Shown: one piece after another, positions 1 through 11,700 of the stretch | Numbering within the stretch: position 1 is the stretch's first letter | How the letters are laid out: every line of letters begins with the position of its first letter | Source of the DNA: an uncultured OM182 clade bacterium | GTDB lineage: Bacteria; Pseudomonadota; Gammaproteobacteria; Pseudomonadales; Azotimanducaceae | Reading direction: 5' to 3' | Length of the DNA stretch: 64,000 nucleotides | Assembly (NCBI GenBank): GCA_905182025.1 | Contig: CAJJAA010000018.1 | Span: 16,967-80,966, forward strand | Position numbers and translations under genes: made by a program | The notes under the pieces: generated by a model | The model's input: only the letters and a program-made list of their open reading frames with translations | What the model was told of the DNA's origin: nothing | Database searches by the model: none

Positions 1-343
1 CGGTCTGACAGCTTAAACGCCATCCGTCTCTCGCTTCGCCGCGGGTAAAGTGCCCTTCTTCAGTTGACAGCATGGAACCGCCACCTTCAATGACACGACA
101 CCGGCATTGACCACAAGTGCCACCGCCACCACAAGCCGAGGATAGAAAAATACCCGCATCGGAAAGTGTGTTAAGCAGTTTCCCGCCAGCTTGGCTTTGC
201 AGGGTTTTTTCCCCGTCACCATTAATTTCAATGCTGACATCACCGGTACTAACCAGTTGTTTTCGAGCAAACAAAATTACGAATACCAGCACCATGATGA
301 TGATGGTAAACATTGCAACGCCGAGTGTTATTTCAGTAGTCAT
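1..343 (-). CDS. nqrF: Na+-translocating NADH-quinone reductase subunit F (partial, N-terminal 114 residues)
   Basis: This is the electron-entry subunit of Na+-NQR. It oxidises NADH through FAD and passes electrons through a 2Fe-2S centre. Only the N-terminus is in the window; the FAD/NADH domains lie beyond the left edge. The visible part has a membrane anchor (about residues 7-26) followed by a plant-type ferredoxin domain. The motif [10 protein letters not shown] gives C71, C77 and C80, and a fourth Cys is at 112, matching the family spacing. The ATG lies at 343-341, 12 bp after the nqrE stop, so it is the last gene of the nqr operon. Confidence 0.95.
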   Translation of the reverse strand, partial: MTTEITLGVAMFTIIIMVLVFVILFARKQLVSTGDVSIEINGDGEKTLQSQAGGKLLNTLSDAGIFLSSACGGGGTCGQCRCRVIEGGGSMLSTEEGHFTRGEARDGWRLSCQT

Positions 344-355
344 AGTGCTAACAAC

Positions 356-967
356 TTATAAAGAGATTCCACCGAATGACATAAATCCAAGAGACATCAA
401 CCCTACGGTGATAAAGGTAATGCCCAAGCCCCGGAGACCCTCCGGAATATCGCTGTACTTCAACTTCTCACGAATACCGGCCAACATGACAATCGCAATT
501 GCCCAGCCGACGCCGGAACCCAGTCCATAGACTGTGCTTTCGACAAAGTTATAGTCTCTGCTAACCATGAACAAAGACGCACCAAGGATTGCACAGTTAA
601 CTGTGATCAATGGCAGAAACACGCCAAGCGCGTTGTACAACGCAGGTACGTATTTATCGAGAAACATTTCCAAAATTTGAACAATCGCGGCAATGACGCC
701 GATATAGCTCAAGTAACCCAAAAAGCTAAGGTCAACATCCGGCAATCCAGCCCATGCTAGCGCACCGTCTTTTAGAAGATAAAAGTAAATCAGGTTATTC
801 ACTGGCACCGTAATCGTTAGTACGACAACCACTGCGATTCCTAATCCAATCGCTGTTTCGACCTTCTTCGAGATTGCAATGAAGGTACACATACCCAAAA
901 AGTAAACTAAAGCCATGTTGTCAATAAAGACTGCGGTTACGAACAAACTTAAATAATACTCAAACAT
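356..967 (-). CDS. nqrE: Na+-translocating NADH-quinone reductase subunit E
   Basis: This is an integral membrane subunit of Na+-NQR, homologous to NqrD/RnfA. The protein has 203 residues and about six hydrophobic segments, the usual family size. Family knowledge says NqrD and NqrE each give two cysteines to an intramembrane iron centre. Here C27 (GMCTF) and C125 (VNCAIL) sit in the expected half-helices. It lies between nqrD (10 bp gap) and nqrF (12 bp gap), transcribed leftwards with the operon. Nothing unusual was seen. Confidence 0.96.
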   Translation of the reverse strand: MFEYYLSLFVTAVFIDNMALVYFLGMCTFIAISKKVETAIGLGIAVVVVLTITVPVNNLIYFYLLKDGALAWAGLPDVDLSFLGYLSYIGVIAAIVQILEMFLDKYVPALYNALGVFLPLITVNCAILGASLFMVSRDYNFVESTVYGLGSGVGWAIAIVMLAGIREKLKYSDIPEGLRGLGITFITVGLMSLGFMSFGGISL

Positions 968-977
968 AACTCTGCTC

Positions 978-1640
978 CTAAACCGGTCTGGTCAAGGCAG
1001 TATGACCACCAATTTCATATTCAGGCTCTTCGACTTGTTCGGTCTTCCAGGCTCGAAGGCCCCAGATCAACAAACCAATAATAAAAAACGCACTCGGCGG
1101 TAGCAGCATCATTCCCATCGGGTTGTACCAGCCGCCATTTGTAATCAAAGGCATTACAGCATAGCCAAACAGGCTACCTGAACCTAAAAACTCTCGAATC
1201 GTCGCCACGAGCATTAATACAACACTGTAGCCGAGACCATTGCCGATGCCATCGACGAAACTCAAAACCGGCGGGTTTTGCATGGCAAACGCCTCTGCTC
1301 TACCCATCACAATACAGTTGGTAATAATCAGGCCGACAAAGACCGTTAATTCTTTACTCATATCATAGGCGACAGCACCTAAAATCTGATCAACCACGAT
1401 CACCAGCGATGCAATCACGGTCATCTGCACTATGATACGTATACTAGACGGAATCTGATTACGTATTAGCGAGATAAATAAATTAGAGAAAGCTGTAACC
1501 AGGGTCAGTGCAATACACATGACCAGCGCTACGCTCATCTTGGTTGTCACCGCCAACGCGGAACATATACCCAGTATCTGCAAACCAATAGGGTTATTGA
1601 CAAAAAGTGGGGCTATTAGAACTTCTTTCATGCTCGACAT
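978..1640 (-). CDS. nqrD: Na+-translocating NADH-quinone reductase subunit D
   Basis: This membrane subunit is paralogous to NqrE and RnfE. The protein has 220 residues with about six transmembrane segments. The iron-ligating cysteines expected from the family are visible as C26 (LGICSALA) and C109 ([13 protein letters not shown]). The ATG at 1640 is preceded by an AAGGG-like site. A second Met three codons later (MKEV) cannot be excluded as the start. It begins 4 bp after the nqrC stop, in tight operon packing. Confidence 0.96.
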   Translation of the reverse strand: MSSMKEVLIAPLFVNNPIGLQILGICSALAVTTKMSVALVMCIALTLVTAFSNLFISLIRNQIPSSIRIIVQMTVIASLVIVVDQILGAVAYDMSKELTVFVGLIITNCIVMGRAEAFAMQNPPVLSFVDGIGNGLGYSVVLMLVATIREFLGSGSLFGYAVMPLITNGGWYNPMGMMLLPPSAFFIIGLLIWGLRAWKTEQVEEPEYEIGGHTALTRPV

Positions 1641-1644
1641 ATCA

Positions 1645-2442
1645 TCAACCCTTTATGCTTTTTAGTACTGGACCAAAACCTTCGTCACCTAACCAGTAGG
1701 TAATAAGATTCTGAACGCCCCGACTTGTCAGTGTTGCGCCGGACAAGCCATCTATCTGATATTTGGCATTCTTACTATTACGGTCGACCGTGCCTTTAAT
1801 AACTTTCAAAGCAACTGCACCGTCTTCACTATAAATCTGCTTGCCAACCCAAAGTGCTTTCCAAGCGGGATTGTCAATTTCGCCACCTAATCCAGCCGTT
1901 TCTTTTTGGTCGTAAAAAGTAATACCCGTCACTGTGGTTAGATCACCTTGCAATGCCACAAACCCATAGAGCGTTGACCAAAGGCCATAGCCATGCACAG
2001 GTAGAACAACTCGGGCGATGTCATCGCCGTCCTTCAATAGATAGACAACGCTATAACGGGCGCGACGGGTTATCGAAGCAATATCTTCAGCATCGCTAAG
2101 TTCCTTCGACATCGTCGGAATCTTTGAAGCCTTACGTTGGTCGTATTCGGCAATATCGATGCCCAATGCCATGGCTTGATCGGCATTAAGTACTGTCTTT
2201 TCTTCTAGGTCGACCAATAGCACGTCAAAGGACGTCATCAGCTCAGGGATTTGCGCGTCATCGGTGACGCCCTTTTCGTAAAGGCCAGCTGCAACCAATA
2301 TATTTTTATTTTTATCGAGTGCTTTATTCAACTGAATCGTTGGTCGCAGACTGACTGCTGAGCCTGCCACGATAATCGCGGATACTAAGCAAACAGATAC
2401 TGCGACGAAGATAATATTTTGTATCGAATCTTTATTACCCAC
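1645..2442 (-). CDS. nqrC: Na+-translocating NADH-quinone reductase subunit C
   Basis: This periplasmic FMN-carrying subunit has one N-terminal membrane helix (about residues 8-28). FMN is bound covalently to threonine in the motif SGAT, seen here in [10 protein letters not shown] near residue 237. I start the gene at the GTG at 2442, because a strong GAGGAG lies 8 nt upstream. The TTG two codons earlier (2448) would sit almost on top of that site. The product is about 265 residues. The start overlaps the end of nqrB by 8 bp, suggesting translational coupling. Confidence 0.94.
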   Translation of the reverse strand: MGNKDSIQNIIFVAVSVCLVSAIIVAGSAVSLRPTIQLNKALDKNKNILVAAGLYEKGVTDDAQIPELMTSFDVLLVDLEEKTVLNADQAMALGIDIAEYDQRKASKIPTMSKELSDAEDIASITRRARYSVVYLLKDGDDIARVVLPVHGYGLWSTLYGFVALQGDLTTVTGITFYDQKETAGLGGEIDNPAWKALWVGKQIYSEDGAVALKVIKGTVDRNSKNAKYQIDGLSGATLTSRGVQNLITYWLGDEGFGPVLKSIKG

Positions 2443-3640
2443 GAGCAATTCTCCTCTTCACATTGGCACGCACCACAAACCAATCAATCAACGGTGCCGA
2501 CAGGTTAGCGAATAGAATTGCGAGCATCATGCCTTCAGGAAATGCCGGGTTAATGACCCTGATAATAACGACCAGCACACCAATAAAGGCACCGTAGGCC
2601 CATTTACCTTTGTTCGTCATTGACGCGGAGACCGGATCGGTTGCCATATAAACCATGCCAAAGGCAAAACCACCGAGAACAAAATGCCAATAAAAGGGTA
2701 GTTGGAATGCGGGATTAGTGTCAGACCCTATCCAGTTTAACAGCGATGACATGGCAACCATGCCGAGGAAGACACCTAGAACAATTCGCCAGGAAGCCAC
2801 TTTTGTAAATAACAAAACGACCATGCCAATCATGATGGCAAGGGTTGACGTCTCGCCTACCGAGCCCTGCATGTTACCGATAAACGCATTGGTCCACGTT
2901 AACCCGCTGCTCATTAATCCGGCCATGCCGTCTGCTGCAACAATACCCAAGGCGGTTGCACCACTGAAGCCATCAACGGCGGTCCAGATTGCATCACCTG
3001 ACATTTGAGCGGGATAGGCAAAATAGAGAAAGGCTCGACCGGTTAAGGCCGGGTTTAAGAAGTTCTTGCCCGTGCCACCGAACACTTCTTTACCAATGAC
3101 GATGCCGAAGGAGATGCCAAGGGCGACCTGCCACAAAGGAATCGTTGCAGGCAATGTCAGTGCAAACAGAATACTGGTTACGAAGAAGCCTTCATTAATC
3201 TCATGCCCACGTTTCATTGCAAAAACGACTTCCCAGAAGCCACCAACGACAAACGTCATCATGTAAATTGGCACGAAGTAGACAGCACCATATATCAGGC
3301 AGTTCCACCAACTGGTTGAATCATAGACGGCTAATAATTCAAATATCCAACCACGCCAGCCACCGATTGACTCGACACCGACGGATCCCATTGCTTCCAG
3401 CGCGTTAAAGCCAACGAAATACATACCGGCAAACATGGGGAAAAATGCACATAACCACACTGTGGTCATAACACGCTTGACTTCAAGTGCATCACGAACG
3501 TGGGACGCACCGGCAGTCACTTTGCCTGGTGTGTAAAAAATTGTATCGACGGCTTCGTATATGGCATACCAAGACTCGTACTTGCCGCCCTTCTCAAAAT
3601 CAGGCTCTATTTTGTCCAAAAATTCTCTGAGTGCTTTCAC
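2435..3640 (-). CDS. nqrB: Na+-translocating NADH-quinone reductase subunit B
   Basis: NqrB is the large membrane subunit that carries covalent FMN and riboflavin and forms the Na+ path. The protein has 401 residues and about ten hydrophobic helices. The FMN attachment motif is [10 protein letters not shown] with T229 as the expected flavinylated residue, in phase with the known family site. The start is GTG at 3640, preceded by AGAGGGA. The nqrA stop is 2 bp upstream and nqrC overlaps the end. Confidence 0.96.
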   Translation of the reverse strand: MKALREFLDKIEPDFEKGGKYESWYAIYEAVDTIFYTPGKVTAGASHVRDALEVKRVMTTVWLCAFFPMFAGMYFVGFNALEAMGSVGVESIGGWRGWIFELLAVYDSTSWWNCLIYGAVYFVPIYMMTFVVGGFWEVVFAMKRGHEINEGFFVTSILFALTLPATIPLWQVALGISFGIVIGKEVFGGTGKNFLNPALTGRAFLYFAYPAQMSGDAIWTAVDGFSGATALGIVAADGMAGLMSSGLTWTNAFIGNMQGSVGETSTLAIMIGMVVLLFTKVASWRIVLGVFLGMVAMSSLLNWIGSDTNPAFQLPFYWHFVLGGFAFGMVYMATDPVSASMTNKGKWAYGAFIGVLVVIIRVINPAFPEGMMLAILFANLSAPLIDWFVVRANVKRRIARG

Positions 3641-3642
3641 GA

Positions 3643-4977
3643 TTATCCCTCTGCCTCTATTCGAGTCAACATTTCACGAAGATAAGGGCCGTACTCGTAC
3701 TTGCCCGGGCAAGCGAAGGTACACAGAGAAAGATCTTCTTCGTCTAATTCTAAACAACCTAATTGAATGGCCGTATCTATATCGTTTACTAACAACGCAC
3801 GCAGTAATTGCGTCGGCAAAATATCCAGAGGCATAACGTCTTCATAAGTACCCAGTGGCACCATTGCTCGAGAGCTACCACCCGTGCTTGTGGTGATCTC
3901 GCGAATCTTCTTGCCGATAATGCTCGACAGGAATATGCGCGTCAGTGAGAATTTTGTTACACCCGGCTTAACAAAACCGAAAAATTCACGATTCGTGCCT
4001 TCTTCGAGTACCGATACCTGATTGTGAAACCGACCCAGATAAGCAGTTGAGCCGACTGACTTACGGCCATCGAAGACCGAACCCGATATTGTTCTGGCAG
4101 ATTTAGCGACAATTTCGCCGGCGGTGAGTTCATCAAGACTGGCACCGATGCGTGTACGCAATAGTCTCGGGTTTTCAACACAAGGGCCGGCTAGCGCAAC
4201 AACCCGTTCGGAAAATATCTTTCCCGTCATAAAAAGATGACCGATCGCAATCAAGTTTTGGTAACCAATATGCCAGACCGATTTGGCTTGACTGACTGGC
4301 GCAAGAAAGTGGATATGTGTGCCGACGAGACCGGCAGGATGTGGACCGGAGAATGTTTCCACCTGCACCTTTGCATTGTCTGAAGACGGAATGTTCGTTT
4401 CAGGCGCAGAACAGACGAATACTTTTCCTTGCGTCAAACTTGCCAGTACTTCAAGACCCGTATTAAAAGCGTCTTTATTTTCGTTGATAAACAATTGCGG
4501 GTCAGCTGCTAACGGACGAGTGTCTATCGCCGTCACAAAAATATGATTCGGAATATCTGCTGGCGCGGGAACCCGGCTAAAAGGCCGATTGCGCAATGAG
4601 GTCCATTCGCCTGAATCGATCAAACAGGCAACAACCTGCTCACGGCTCATTTTTGCTGGCTCTGACACATCAAACGTTAGCTCTTCGTCGCCGTCTACTT
4701 CAATGGCAAGCGACATGAACGCGCGCTTTTCAGCTCGGTGGATCGCAGAAATAACGCCACTAGCGGGCGCGGTGTATTTAATACCTGGCGACTTTTTATC
4801 AGTGAATACCAGTTGCCCTTTGACAACCCGTTCACCTTCCTTTACTTCCATGGTGGGTTTAAGACCCGGAGAGTCTAGCCCGAGAATCGCCACAGAACGG
4901 GCAGGTCTTGCATCCTCAATGGCTTGTTTTGGCGCCCCAGCAATGGGCAATTCAAGCCCTCGTTTTGTCTTAATCAT
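3643..4977 (-). CDS. nqrA: Na+-translocating NADH-quinone reductase subunit A
   Basis: NqrA is the first gene of the operon. It encodes a soluble subunit on the cytoplasmic face with a Rnf-C-like fold. At 444 residues it has the family length. It starts [14 protein letters not shown], typical of NqrA, with ATG at 4977 and AGGTAAC just upstream. Its promoter must lie in the 612-bp spacer to its right. The complex couples NADH oxidation and quinone reduction to Na+ export, so the cell probably uses a sodium-motive force, common in marine bacteria. Confidence 0.96.
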   Translation of the reverse strand: MIKTKRGLELPIAGAPKQAIEDARPARSVAILGLDSPGLKPTMEVKEGERVVKGQLVFTDKKSPGIKYTAPASGVISAIHRAEKRAFMSLAIEVDGDEELTFDVSEPAKMSREQVVACLIDSGEWTSLRNRPFSRVPAPADIPNHIFVTAIDTRPLAADPQLFINENKDAFNTGLEVLASLTQGKVFVCSAPETNIPSSDNAKVQVETFSGPHPAGLVGTHIHFLAPVSQAKSVWHIGYQNLIAIGHLFMTGKIFSERVVALAGPCVENPRLLRTRIGASLDELTAGEIVAKSARTISGSVFDGRKSVGSTAYLGRFHNQVSVLEEGTNREFFGFVKPGVTKFSLTRIFLSSIIGKKIREITTSTGGSSRAMVPLGTYEDVMPLDILPTQLLRALLVNDIDTAIQLGCLELDEEDLSLCTFACPGKYEYGPYLREMLTRIEAEG

Positions 4978-5589
4978 CTGTTACCTAACAACAATTGTGT
5001 TGCGCAATTTCTCAGAATTTATACGTTCTCAGGCTCTATCGAAAAACCTTCAAACCGTCTATTTATCAGCAAACTCATTTAATCTGGCTCGCCAATCGAA
5101 ATGTGCCGCTATGTTACATCAAATCGATGCCTCACCCGCCCAAACGGCCAATGAGTACAATAGCTTTTCGCCATCTACCCTTTAGAGTTTCGTTGTTAAA
5201 TCAGCTTGTTTTTACTGCTTCTCTCACTATGACGAGTGGTTGATTCGCTATCCGCGAAGGCAACAACAACGCCTTGAAAATCGCGGGCAATTATAGAGAT
5301 GTAGCGTCAAATAATCTACACCGAAGACACCTATCCTGTCGGTAATTGCTAAAAGAATTCAAAACCTGACACAGGTCATCAAAAGTACTCGCTCTTTGTT
5401 TGATAATCCGGTCCGCTCTGATTCAGTGCAAATACAATATTGCTAGGTATAAGTTACTGGGAAATAATCGGGGCTAAATCGCAGCTGTGCCGCTTTGAGC
5501 CGCTCGTTAAGAACAGCACAAAGGGTTTTAAACAACAGACTGATATGAGGGCAGCTCAGGGGGCTGTTTAGAGGAAAGGCTAAACGCTG
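4978..5589. other. intergenic region, gap-nqrA (612 bp)
   Basis: No gene was recognised in this 612-bp spacer. It lies upstream of nqrA and downstream of the GAPDH gene, both on the minus strand, so it should hold the nqr promoter and the end of the gap transcript. I found no convincing -35/-10 pair. There is only a weak 4-bp stem (CAGC/GCTG around 5554-5568) near the gap stop. Short open frames here have no family features. Confidence 0.5.
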
Positions 5590-7083
5590 CTAGGCAGATT
5601 TCAGCGCAGTTTCGGCTTCTTCAGCATCAACCTTGGGGGTACCGAACACAGTGGGATATTTAATGCCCGCCATTTTCTGTGCCACGCGGACAACCTGACA
5701 GGTATAACCGAACTCATTATCGTACCAAACATAGAGCACAATCTGCTTGCCGTTGGCGATTGTCGCCTGAGCATCGATCATGCCGGCGTGTCGATCACCA
5801 ACAAAATCAGATGAAACGACCTCGTTAGATTCTGTATATCCAACCTGACGATTCATTGATGAATTCAACGATACGCCGCGCAAGAACTCATTAACTTCAT
5901 CACGCGTTGTTTCACAATCTAATCTTAGGTTGAGGATCGCCATAGAAACATTAGGCACTGGCACACGAATTGAGTTACCGGTTAGTTTACCTGCGAGCTC
6001 GGGTAACAATTTACCGACAGAGCTTGTGGCGTTGGACTCTGTCAAAACCATATTTAATGGCGCACTTCGTCCGCGTCTCTCCTTTGAATGTATATTGTCA
6101 TGCAGGTTCTGGTCATCAGTATAAGCGTGCACTGTTTCCATATGCCCTTGAACGATACCAAATCGATCATTGATACACTTTAGAACCGGCACGATCGCGT
6201 TGGTTGTACAGGATGCTGCACCGATGATTTTGTCTTCAGGAAGAATTTGGTCCGAGTTAACACCCGACACAATGTTCTTCAACGCACCCTTCGCTGAGGT
6301 GGTCAGTAGGACTTTTGATGCGCCTTTAGACTCGAGGTGCCTCGATAGCCCCTCTTCATCTCTCCAGGCACCAGAGCTATCAATAATCAACGCGTTGTTG
6401 ATGCCGTAGCTTGTGTAGTCGATATCAGCGGGATTTGAAGCGTAAATAAACTTAATCACGTTGCCGTTACAGATCAGCACTCGGTTCTCTTCATCAACAC
6501 GGATCGTGCCTTTAAAACTGCCGTGAATCGAATCACGACGCAATAGGCTGGCGCGTCGATTAAGATCCTTTATCTCGTCTTTAGGTGGCCTTAGAACAAC
6601 AGCTTTCTGGATCAAATTATGTCCACCACCTGTTTTTTCGACCAATAATCGAGTCGCCAACCGTCCAATACGTCCAAAACCATAAACAACAACATCGCGA
6701 GGCTCGTGGGTAACCGTCTCGACGCCCATAATAGCGTCACAGTGGCTTTTTACGTATTCCGCCATTGACAAGCCGTGGTCGTCAGCCATGAAGTTAGTGG
6801 TCAGCTTGCCGATATCAACGTGCGCAGGTGATAAATCCAGGTGACTAAGAATCGCTAGGATCGGATGGGTTTCAAACTCGGACATTTCATTTTGTTCGAT
6901 CTGCCGAACAAAGCGATGCGCTTTCATAAGGTCAATGACGGACTGGTTATACAGAGGCACGCCATGGATATAGATAACCACATTACGGCGATACAGGCTG
7001 CCGATCATCGGAATCATCGATTCGGCTAAGGCTTCGCGTTCTTTCCAATCGGCGAAAACGCCATCAAGACCAGGTCGTGCCAC
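5590..7083 (-). CDS. gap: glyceraldehyde-3-phosphate dehydrogenase with N-terminal extension
   Basis: The enzyme is a phosphorylating GAPDH converting glyceraldehyde-3-phosphate, phosphate and NAD(P)+ to 1,3-bisphosphoglycerate, in glycolysis or gluconeogenesis. The start is GTG at 7083, with a textbook AAGGAG 6 nt upstream; the longer frame to a TTG at 7146 lacks such a site. The product is about 497 residues, roughly 150 longer than ordinary GAPDH. The extra N-terminal block (about 1-125) precedes the Rossmann motif GFGRIG (about 135-140). The catalytic Cys is in ASCTTN (about C292). This extended form is known in Pseudomonas and Vibrio relatives, where it also lies beside mfd. The role of the extension is not evident from sequence. 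Confidence 0.92.
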   Translation of the reverse strand: MARPGLDGVFADWKEREALAESMIPMIGSLYRRNVVIYIHGVPLYNQSVIDLMKAHRFVRQIEQNEMSEFETHPILAILSHLDLSPAHVDIGKLTTNFMADDHGLSMAEYVKSHCDAIMGVETVTHEPRDVVVYGFGRIGRLATRLLVEKTGGGHNLIQKAVVLRPPKDEIKDLNRRASLLRRDSIHGSFKGTIRVDEENRVLICNGNVIKFIYASNPADIDYTSYGINNALIIDSSGAWRDEEGLSRHLESKGASKVLLTTSAKGALKNIVSGVNSDQILPEDKIIGAASCTTNAIVPVLKCINDRFGIVQGHMETVHAYTDDQNLHDNIHSKERRGRSAPLNMVLTESNATSSVGKLLPELAGKLTGNSIRVPVPNVSMAILNLRLDCETTRDEVNEFLRGVSLNSSMNRQVGYTESNEVVSSDFVGDRHAGMIDAQATIANGKQIVLYVWYDNEFGYTCQVVRVAQKMAGIKYPTVFGTPKVDAEEAETALKSA

Positions 7084-7275
7084 GGGCAACTCCTTTTGAA
7101 TGTCTATTTGTAAGGGATAAGGGCCATTTTCGAGATTTTGAACCAAGCTTGGCAGACATCCAATTTAGTACTACTAGGACCACACCTGATTTCGCCGCAT
7201 TATCGAATTTTGCTGCCACTAACGCAACATCTTCTAAGCCGTTAACGAACCTGAGTTGTATTATTTTGTAAATCA

Positions 7276-8334
7276 TCATCGATCGCTCAATATTAAGAGT
7301 CTCTGGCTTTGATCAATCTTGAAATCAAAATGGCGTAGCACGTTCATTCCCAGCAGGCCACGCACGTCCTTGTCCAAGCCCAAAGTCAGCCCGCCTATGG
7401 CAACCCCCTGCAAACGAGAACCACCAATTGTTAAGGTATCGACCCAGACCATGGGTGCTTCTACAACACCATTGGCCGTCGCAAAATACTCGCTCGGCCC
7501 CGCCAGGTTGTAACCCAACGCTTGCAACACATCCGGTTCGAGAATCGTCACTGCGGCCCCCGTATCAATCAACACGGGGATTTTCATCTGATCGTTGATA
7601 ACGATCGTCACCACATACTGGTCTGCGAGAAGTTTAAGCGCAACCCGCTGTGTTTCGCCCGCTTGAGCATCCAGCGCCGATTCTGCCCGATTCTCGATAT
7701 CCTCTATCAGTTGTCTAGCCTCAGCGCCCAGTGTGGGATGGTTGGTAATTTGCGACAGTGGCAATAATGCCGCGTCGGGGTTACCCATGCGCATTCGTAG
7801 CTTTCCAAGCAATAACTGGTATGACGACAGATTGGGCATCTGCATGGCAAGGCTTTCGTATATTTGATCTAGCTTTGCAAGTTGTCCGGTCTGGATCAGG
7901 CTACGTCTATAAGTCTCGACAAACTTAGCAAGCACCTCTTCGAAAATGTCTTGCTCCTCGACCGTTGAAATCTCGAAGGAAGCTTGAAGTAGAAATTCGA
8001 GGCCGAGCTCGTATTGATGCGCTTTTTCATAAACCTGAGCCTGTGAAATCAACCTGTAAAATACCGACAGATTTGTCGCGGACTGGCTTGCCCCTTCTGT
8101 TTGGTTAAGGCCATAAAGCCCCTGTTGTCCAGCCAGCCTCGACTGCGATGTATGTGGGGGGTTTACTGCAGAACCTGCGTCGGATGGAACGTTTGTATTG
8201 CCTTGCTGCGTCATAGGGGCGTTAGGCTGGAAACTAAAGAGCGCAGGCTGCGTTGCAATGCCGTAACCGAGTAAAGCACCGAGCGCGAAGAATAAGATCA
8301 GACCCGCTGCGTAGCCGAGGGTCGATTTTGTCAT
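7276..8334 (-). CDS. membrane-anchored retropepsin-like aspartic protease
   Basis: The protein has an N-terminal hydrophobic anchor (about residues 6-27) and a polar Gln/Pro/Ser-rich linker. A helical region (about 90-230) reads like TPR-type repeats. The C-terminal clan AA protease domain has the active-site motif LIDTGAAVTILE around residue 257 and the hydrophobic-Gly LLGMNVLRHF near the end, as in single-domain retropepsins that act as dimers. The protease should face the periplasm. The start is uncertain: ATG at 8334 was chosen over GTG at 8343, and neither has a good ribosome site. It diverges from mfd. The substrate is unknown. Confidence 0.8.
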   Translation of the reverse strand: MTKSTLGYAAGLILFFALGALLGYGIATQPALFSFQPNAPMTQQGNTNVPSDAGSAVNPPHTSQSRLAGQQGLYGLNQTEGASQSATNLSVFYRLISQAQVYEKAHQYELGLEFLLQASFEISTVEEQDIFEEVLAKFVETYRRSLIQTGQLAKLDQIYESLAMQMPNLSSYQLLLGKLRMRMGNPDAALLPLSQITNHPTLGAEARQLIEDIENRAESALDAQAGETQRVALKLLADQYVVTIVINDQMKIPVLIDTGAAVTILEPDVLQALGYNLAGPSEYFATANGVVEAPMVWVDTLTIGGSRLQGVAIGGLTLGLDKDVRGLLGMNVLRHFDFKIDQSQRLLILSDR

Positions 8335-8726
8335 CGGTAACACACTATTTTTTGCTCAACATATTGAGTAAGACCAAATACAAACACACGATGTGAAATG
8401 GGTTTACCGTCCGTTTATCCGCGAAAATAAATTAACCACAACAGCCGCTGACAATACAAATTACCGTACAATGCCTTTGACCAAAATATGCGACTAAACT
8501 CGTCAAACAGATCATCTACACAGACCATCTAAACAAACCAACTAAACAAACCAACTAAACAAAGTGTCAAAACAGGCAATCGTTACAAGCTATTGTTACA
8601 AGCTACCCAAAAAATTGTCCGAGCCTCGCGCAGCTTACCTTTTTTAATTCAAATCAGGTTGGTAATAATCTTTTGAAAGAGTAATCTTCGTAACCCTCCA
8701 AATCCACCATCATAATAGGTTTTTAC
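8335..8726. other. divergent intergenic region with tandem repeats
   Basis: This spacer separates the protease gene (minus) from mfd (plus). It carries a four-copy 13-bp tandem repeat at 8513-8564 and a second short duplication (GTTACAAGCTA twice, about 8581-8604). No RNA gene or clear promoter was identified. A coding function is unlikely because of frequent stops. Confidence 0.5.
8513..8564. repeat. 13-bp degenerate tandem repeat, 4 copies
   Basis: Four adjacent 13-mers are seen: catctacacagac, catctaaacaaac, caactaaacaaac and caactaaacaaag. They are AC-rich with no internal dyad. The array is 150 bp upstream of mfd. A less exact copy may precede it. Confidence 0.85.
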
Positions 8727-11700
8727 ATGTCTTCCGCTCTACCCCTTGGTGAACATCGCTTACCAAAAAGCACTCGCGAGCGTCGGCATTGGGGCAATCT
8801 GATTGGAAGCGCCGAATCACTCGCCATCGCGCAAGCCATCGAGGCGTCGCCCGGCTTCTTCGTTATTATCGCGAAGGACTCGCAGGCCGCAGAACAATCC
8901 TATGATGAATTGAGCTATTTTTTACCCCAGGGGACGCCGGTCATGTTATTCCCTGATTGGGAAACATTGATCTACGACAGTTTCTCACCTCATCAAGATA
9001 TCATCTCCGATCGACTTGCCATTTTAAACGACTTACCGAGTCAAACGCAGGGTGTGCTCATTGTGCCTGCCTCTACAGCGCTGCAAAGACTTCCGCCGCG
9101 ATCTTTTGCGCTGGGCAGCAGCCTCGTTTTATCCATTGGACAAACCTTTGAGGTCGTTTTGATGCGGCGCAAACTCGAAGCAAGCGCTTATCGATGTGTC
9201 GAAACCGTTATGGAACACGGCGAGTTTGCCGTCAGGGGTTCCATCATGGATATTTTTCCGATGGGCAGCAATCAGCCTTATCGCATTGATTTGTTCGATG
9301 ACGAAATCGAAACCTTGCGAACCTTCAACCCAGAAACACAACTGTCGGTTGAAAAGGTGACCTCAATTAATTTGCTACCCGCTCGCGAGTTCCCGCTCAC
9401 AGATGAGGCAGTATCGCTATTTCAGGATCAATGGCATTTACGCTTTCAGGTTGATCAAAGAAACTGCGCCGTTTATCAGGATGTTTCGCAGGGAATTTCA
9501 CCGGCAGGTGTTGAATACTATCTACCCTTGTTCTTTTCGAACCTCGAGACGATCTTCGATTATCTCCCCGAGAACACAAGCATCTTCACACAGGACATTG
9601 AAGATCCTCTGCGCGCTTATTGGCTTGAAGCACAGAGTCGATATGAAAACCTTCGTTACGATGTACAAAGACCCATTTTAGCCCCCGAGGCGATTCTTCA
9701 ATCGCCTGAAGAGTTATTTGAAGCGAGCAATCGACGTCAACGTATCGTCCTATCAGCACCATCAACCAAAGGCGACATTTTCGCCTGCGCGGAATTACCT
9801 CAAATATCCGTTAATGATCGGGCTCAAAATCCGATTGGAGACTTACTCTCATTCACGACTGCTCACCCAAAAACAAAGGTTCTAATCGCCGCTGAATCCA
9901 ATGGTAGACGCGAAGTTATTGATGAACTTTTCGTTAAGCATGGATTATCGACGCAGTCGGTCACCAGCTGGGTAGATGCGAAATCGCATGAAGCCAACTT
10001 ACTGGTCTGTGTCGCGCCACTGGAGCGAGGCCTGTATTTACCTGAGGCAGATTTTTTACTGGTGACAGAACAAAACCTGTTCGGCGAACACGTGCTGCAA
10101 AAAAGAAGGCGCGACAAACAAAAAGACAACGCCACAGAACTGGTTGTAAAAAGCCTGACCGAACTCAATATTGGCTCACCTGTGGTACATATTGATCACG
10201 GCGTAGGACGCTATCTGGGATTGGAAACTTTGGCCATCGAAGGTCAAGAAACAGAATTTTTGACACTTAGCTATTTTGAAGAAGCCAAACTCTATGTGCC
10301 GGTATCCTCGCTTCATCTAATTTCTCGCTATTCCGGCTCTGATGAAGGCACTGCCCCCTTGCACAGATTAGGCGGAGAAGTCTGGGAGAAAGCAAAACGC
10401 AAAGCTGTTGAACAAATTCGCGATGTCGCAGCTGAGCTGCTGAATATTTATGCGCGCCGAGAAGCCCGGACCGGGTTTGCTTTCCCTGAACCTGATGAAG
10501 CCTATTTTAAATTCGCGAATAATTTCCCGTTCGAAGAAACCCCGGATCAACAGACAGCAATTGAACGTGTCATATCCGACATGATTAGGCCCAAGGCGAT
10601 GGATCATCTGATCTGCGGTGACGTCGGTTTCGGCAAGACAGAAGTCGCCATGCGAGCAACTTTTCTGGCTGTGCAAGCAAACAAGCAAGTCGCCATATTA
10701 GTGCCAACGACACTACTGGCGGAACAGCACGCTGCTACGTTTAAAGACCGATTCGCCGACTGTCCGGTTAACATTGAATCGATTTCGCGGTTCAAATCCA
10801 AGAAAGAACAAAAGGTTGTCGCTGAAAAGATGCGCGCCGGCACGGTTGATATTGTTATTGGTACCCATGCGCTGATTCAAGAGGGTATGGGTTTTAAAGA
10901 CCTCGGACTACTGATTATCGATGAAGAACATCGATTCGGTGTACGACAAAAGGAAAAAATTAAGTCCCTTCGCGCTGAAGTCGACATCTTAACGATGACG
11001 GCAACGCCAATACCGCGCACGCTAAACATGGCAATGTCCGGCATGCGGGACTTAACCATCATTGCGACTCCGCCCGCCAAACGTTTATCCATCAAAACGT
11101 TCGTCAGGCAACGTAGTGACGCCCTAGTTCGCGAAGCCATTCAACGTGAGTTACTGCGCGGCGGACAAGTTTACTACCTGCATAACGAAGTCAAAACCAT
11201 CGAGAATACTGCCCAGAAAATCATTGAAATTGTTCCCGGTGCTCGCGTGTCCGTCGGCCATGGTCAGATGCGTGAAAGAGAACTCGAACAGGTCATGTCT
11301 GATTTCTATCACAAACGCAGCAATGTGCTGGTCTGTACGACAATTATTGAAACGGGTATTGATATTCCAAACGCAAACACGATTATTATGGATCGCGCCG
11401 ACAGATTCGGCCTGGCTCAGATACATCAACTGCGCGGGCGCGTTGGTCGCTCTCACCATCAGGCCTACGCATACCTTTTAACGCCTCATCCTAAAGCGAT
11501 GACAAGCGATGCAAACAAACGGCTCGAAGCGATAAGCGAAGCTGAAGACCTTGGTGCCGGATTTATACTCGCGACCCATGACCTTGAAATCAGAGGCGCC
11601 GGAGAGTTGTTGGGCGACGAGCAAACCGGCAACATGCTGACGGTTGGCTATTCACTTTACATGGAGATGCTTGAACGGGCCGTGAAGGCGATCAAAGAGG

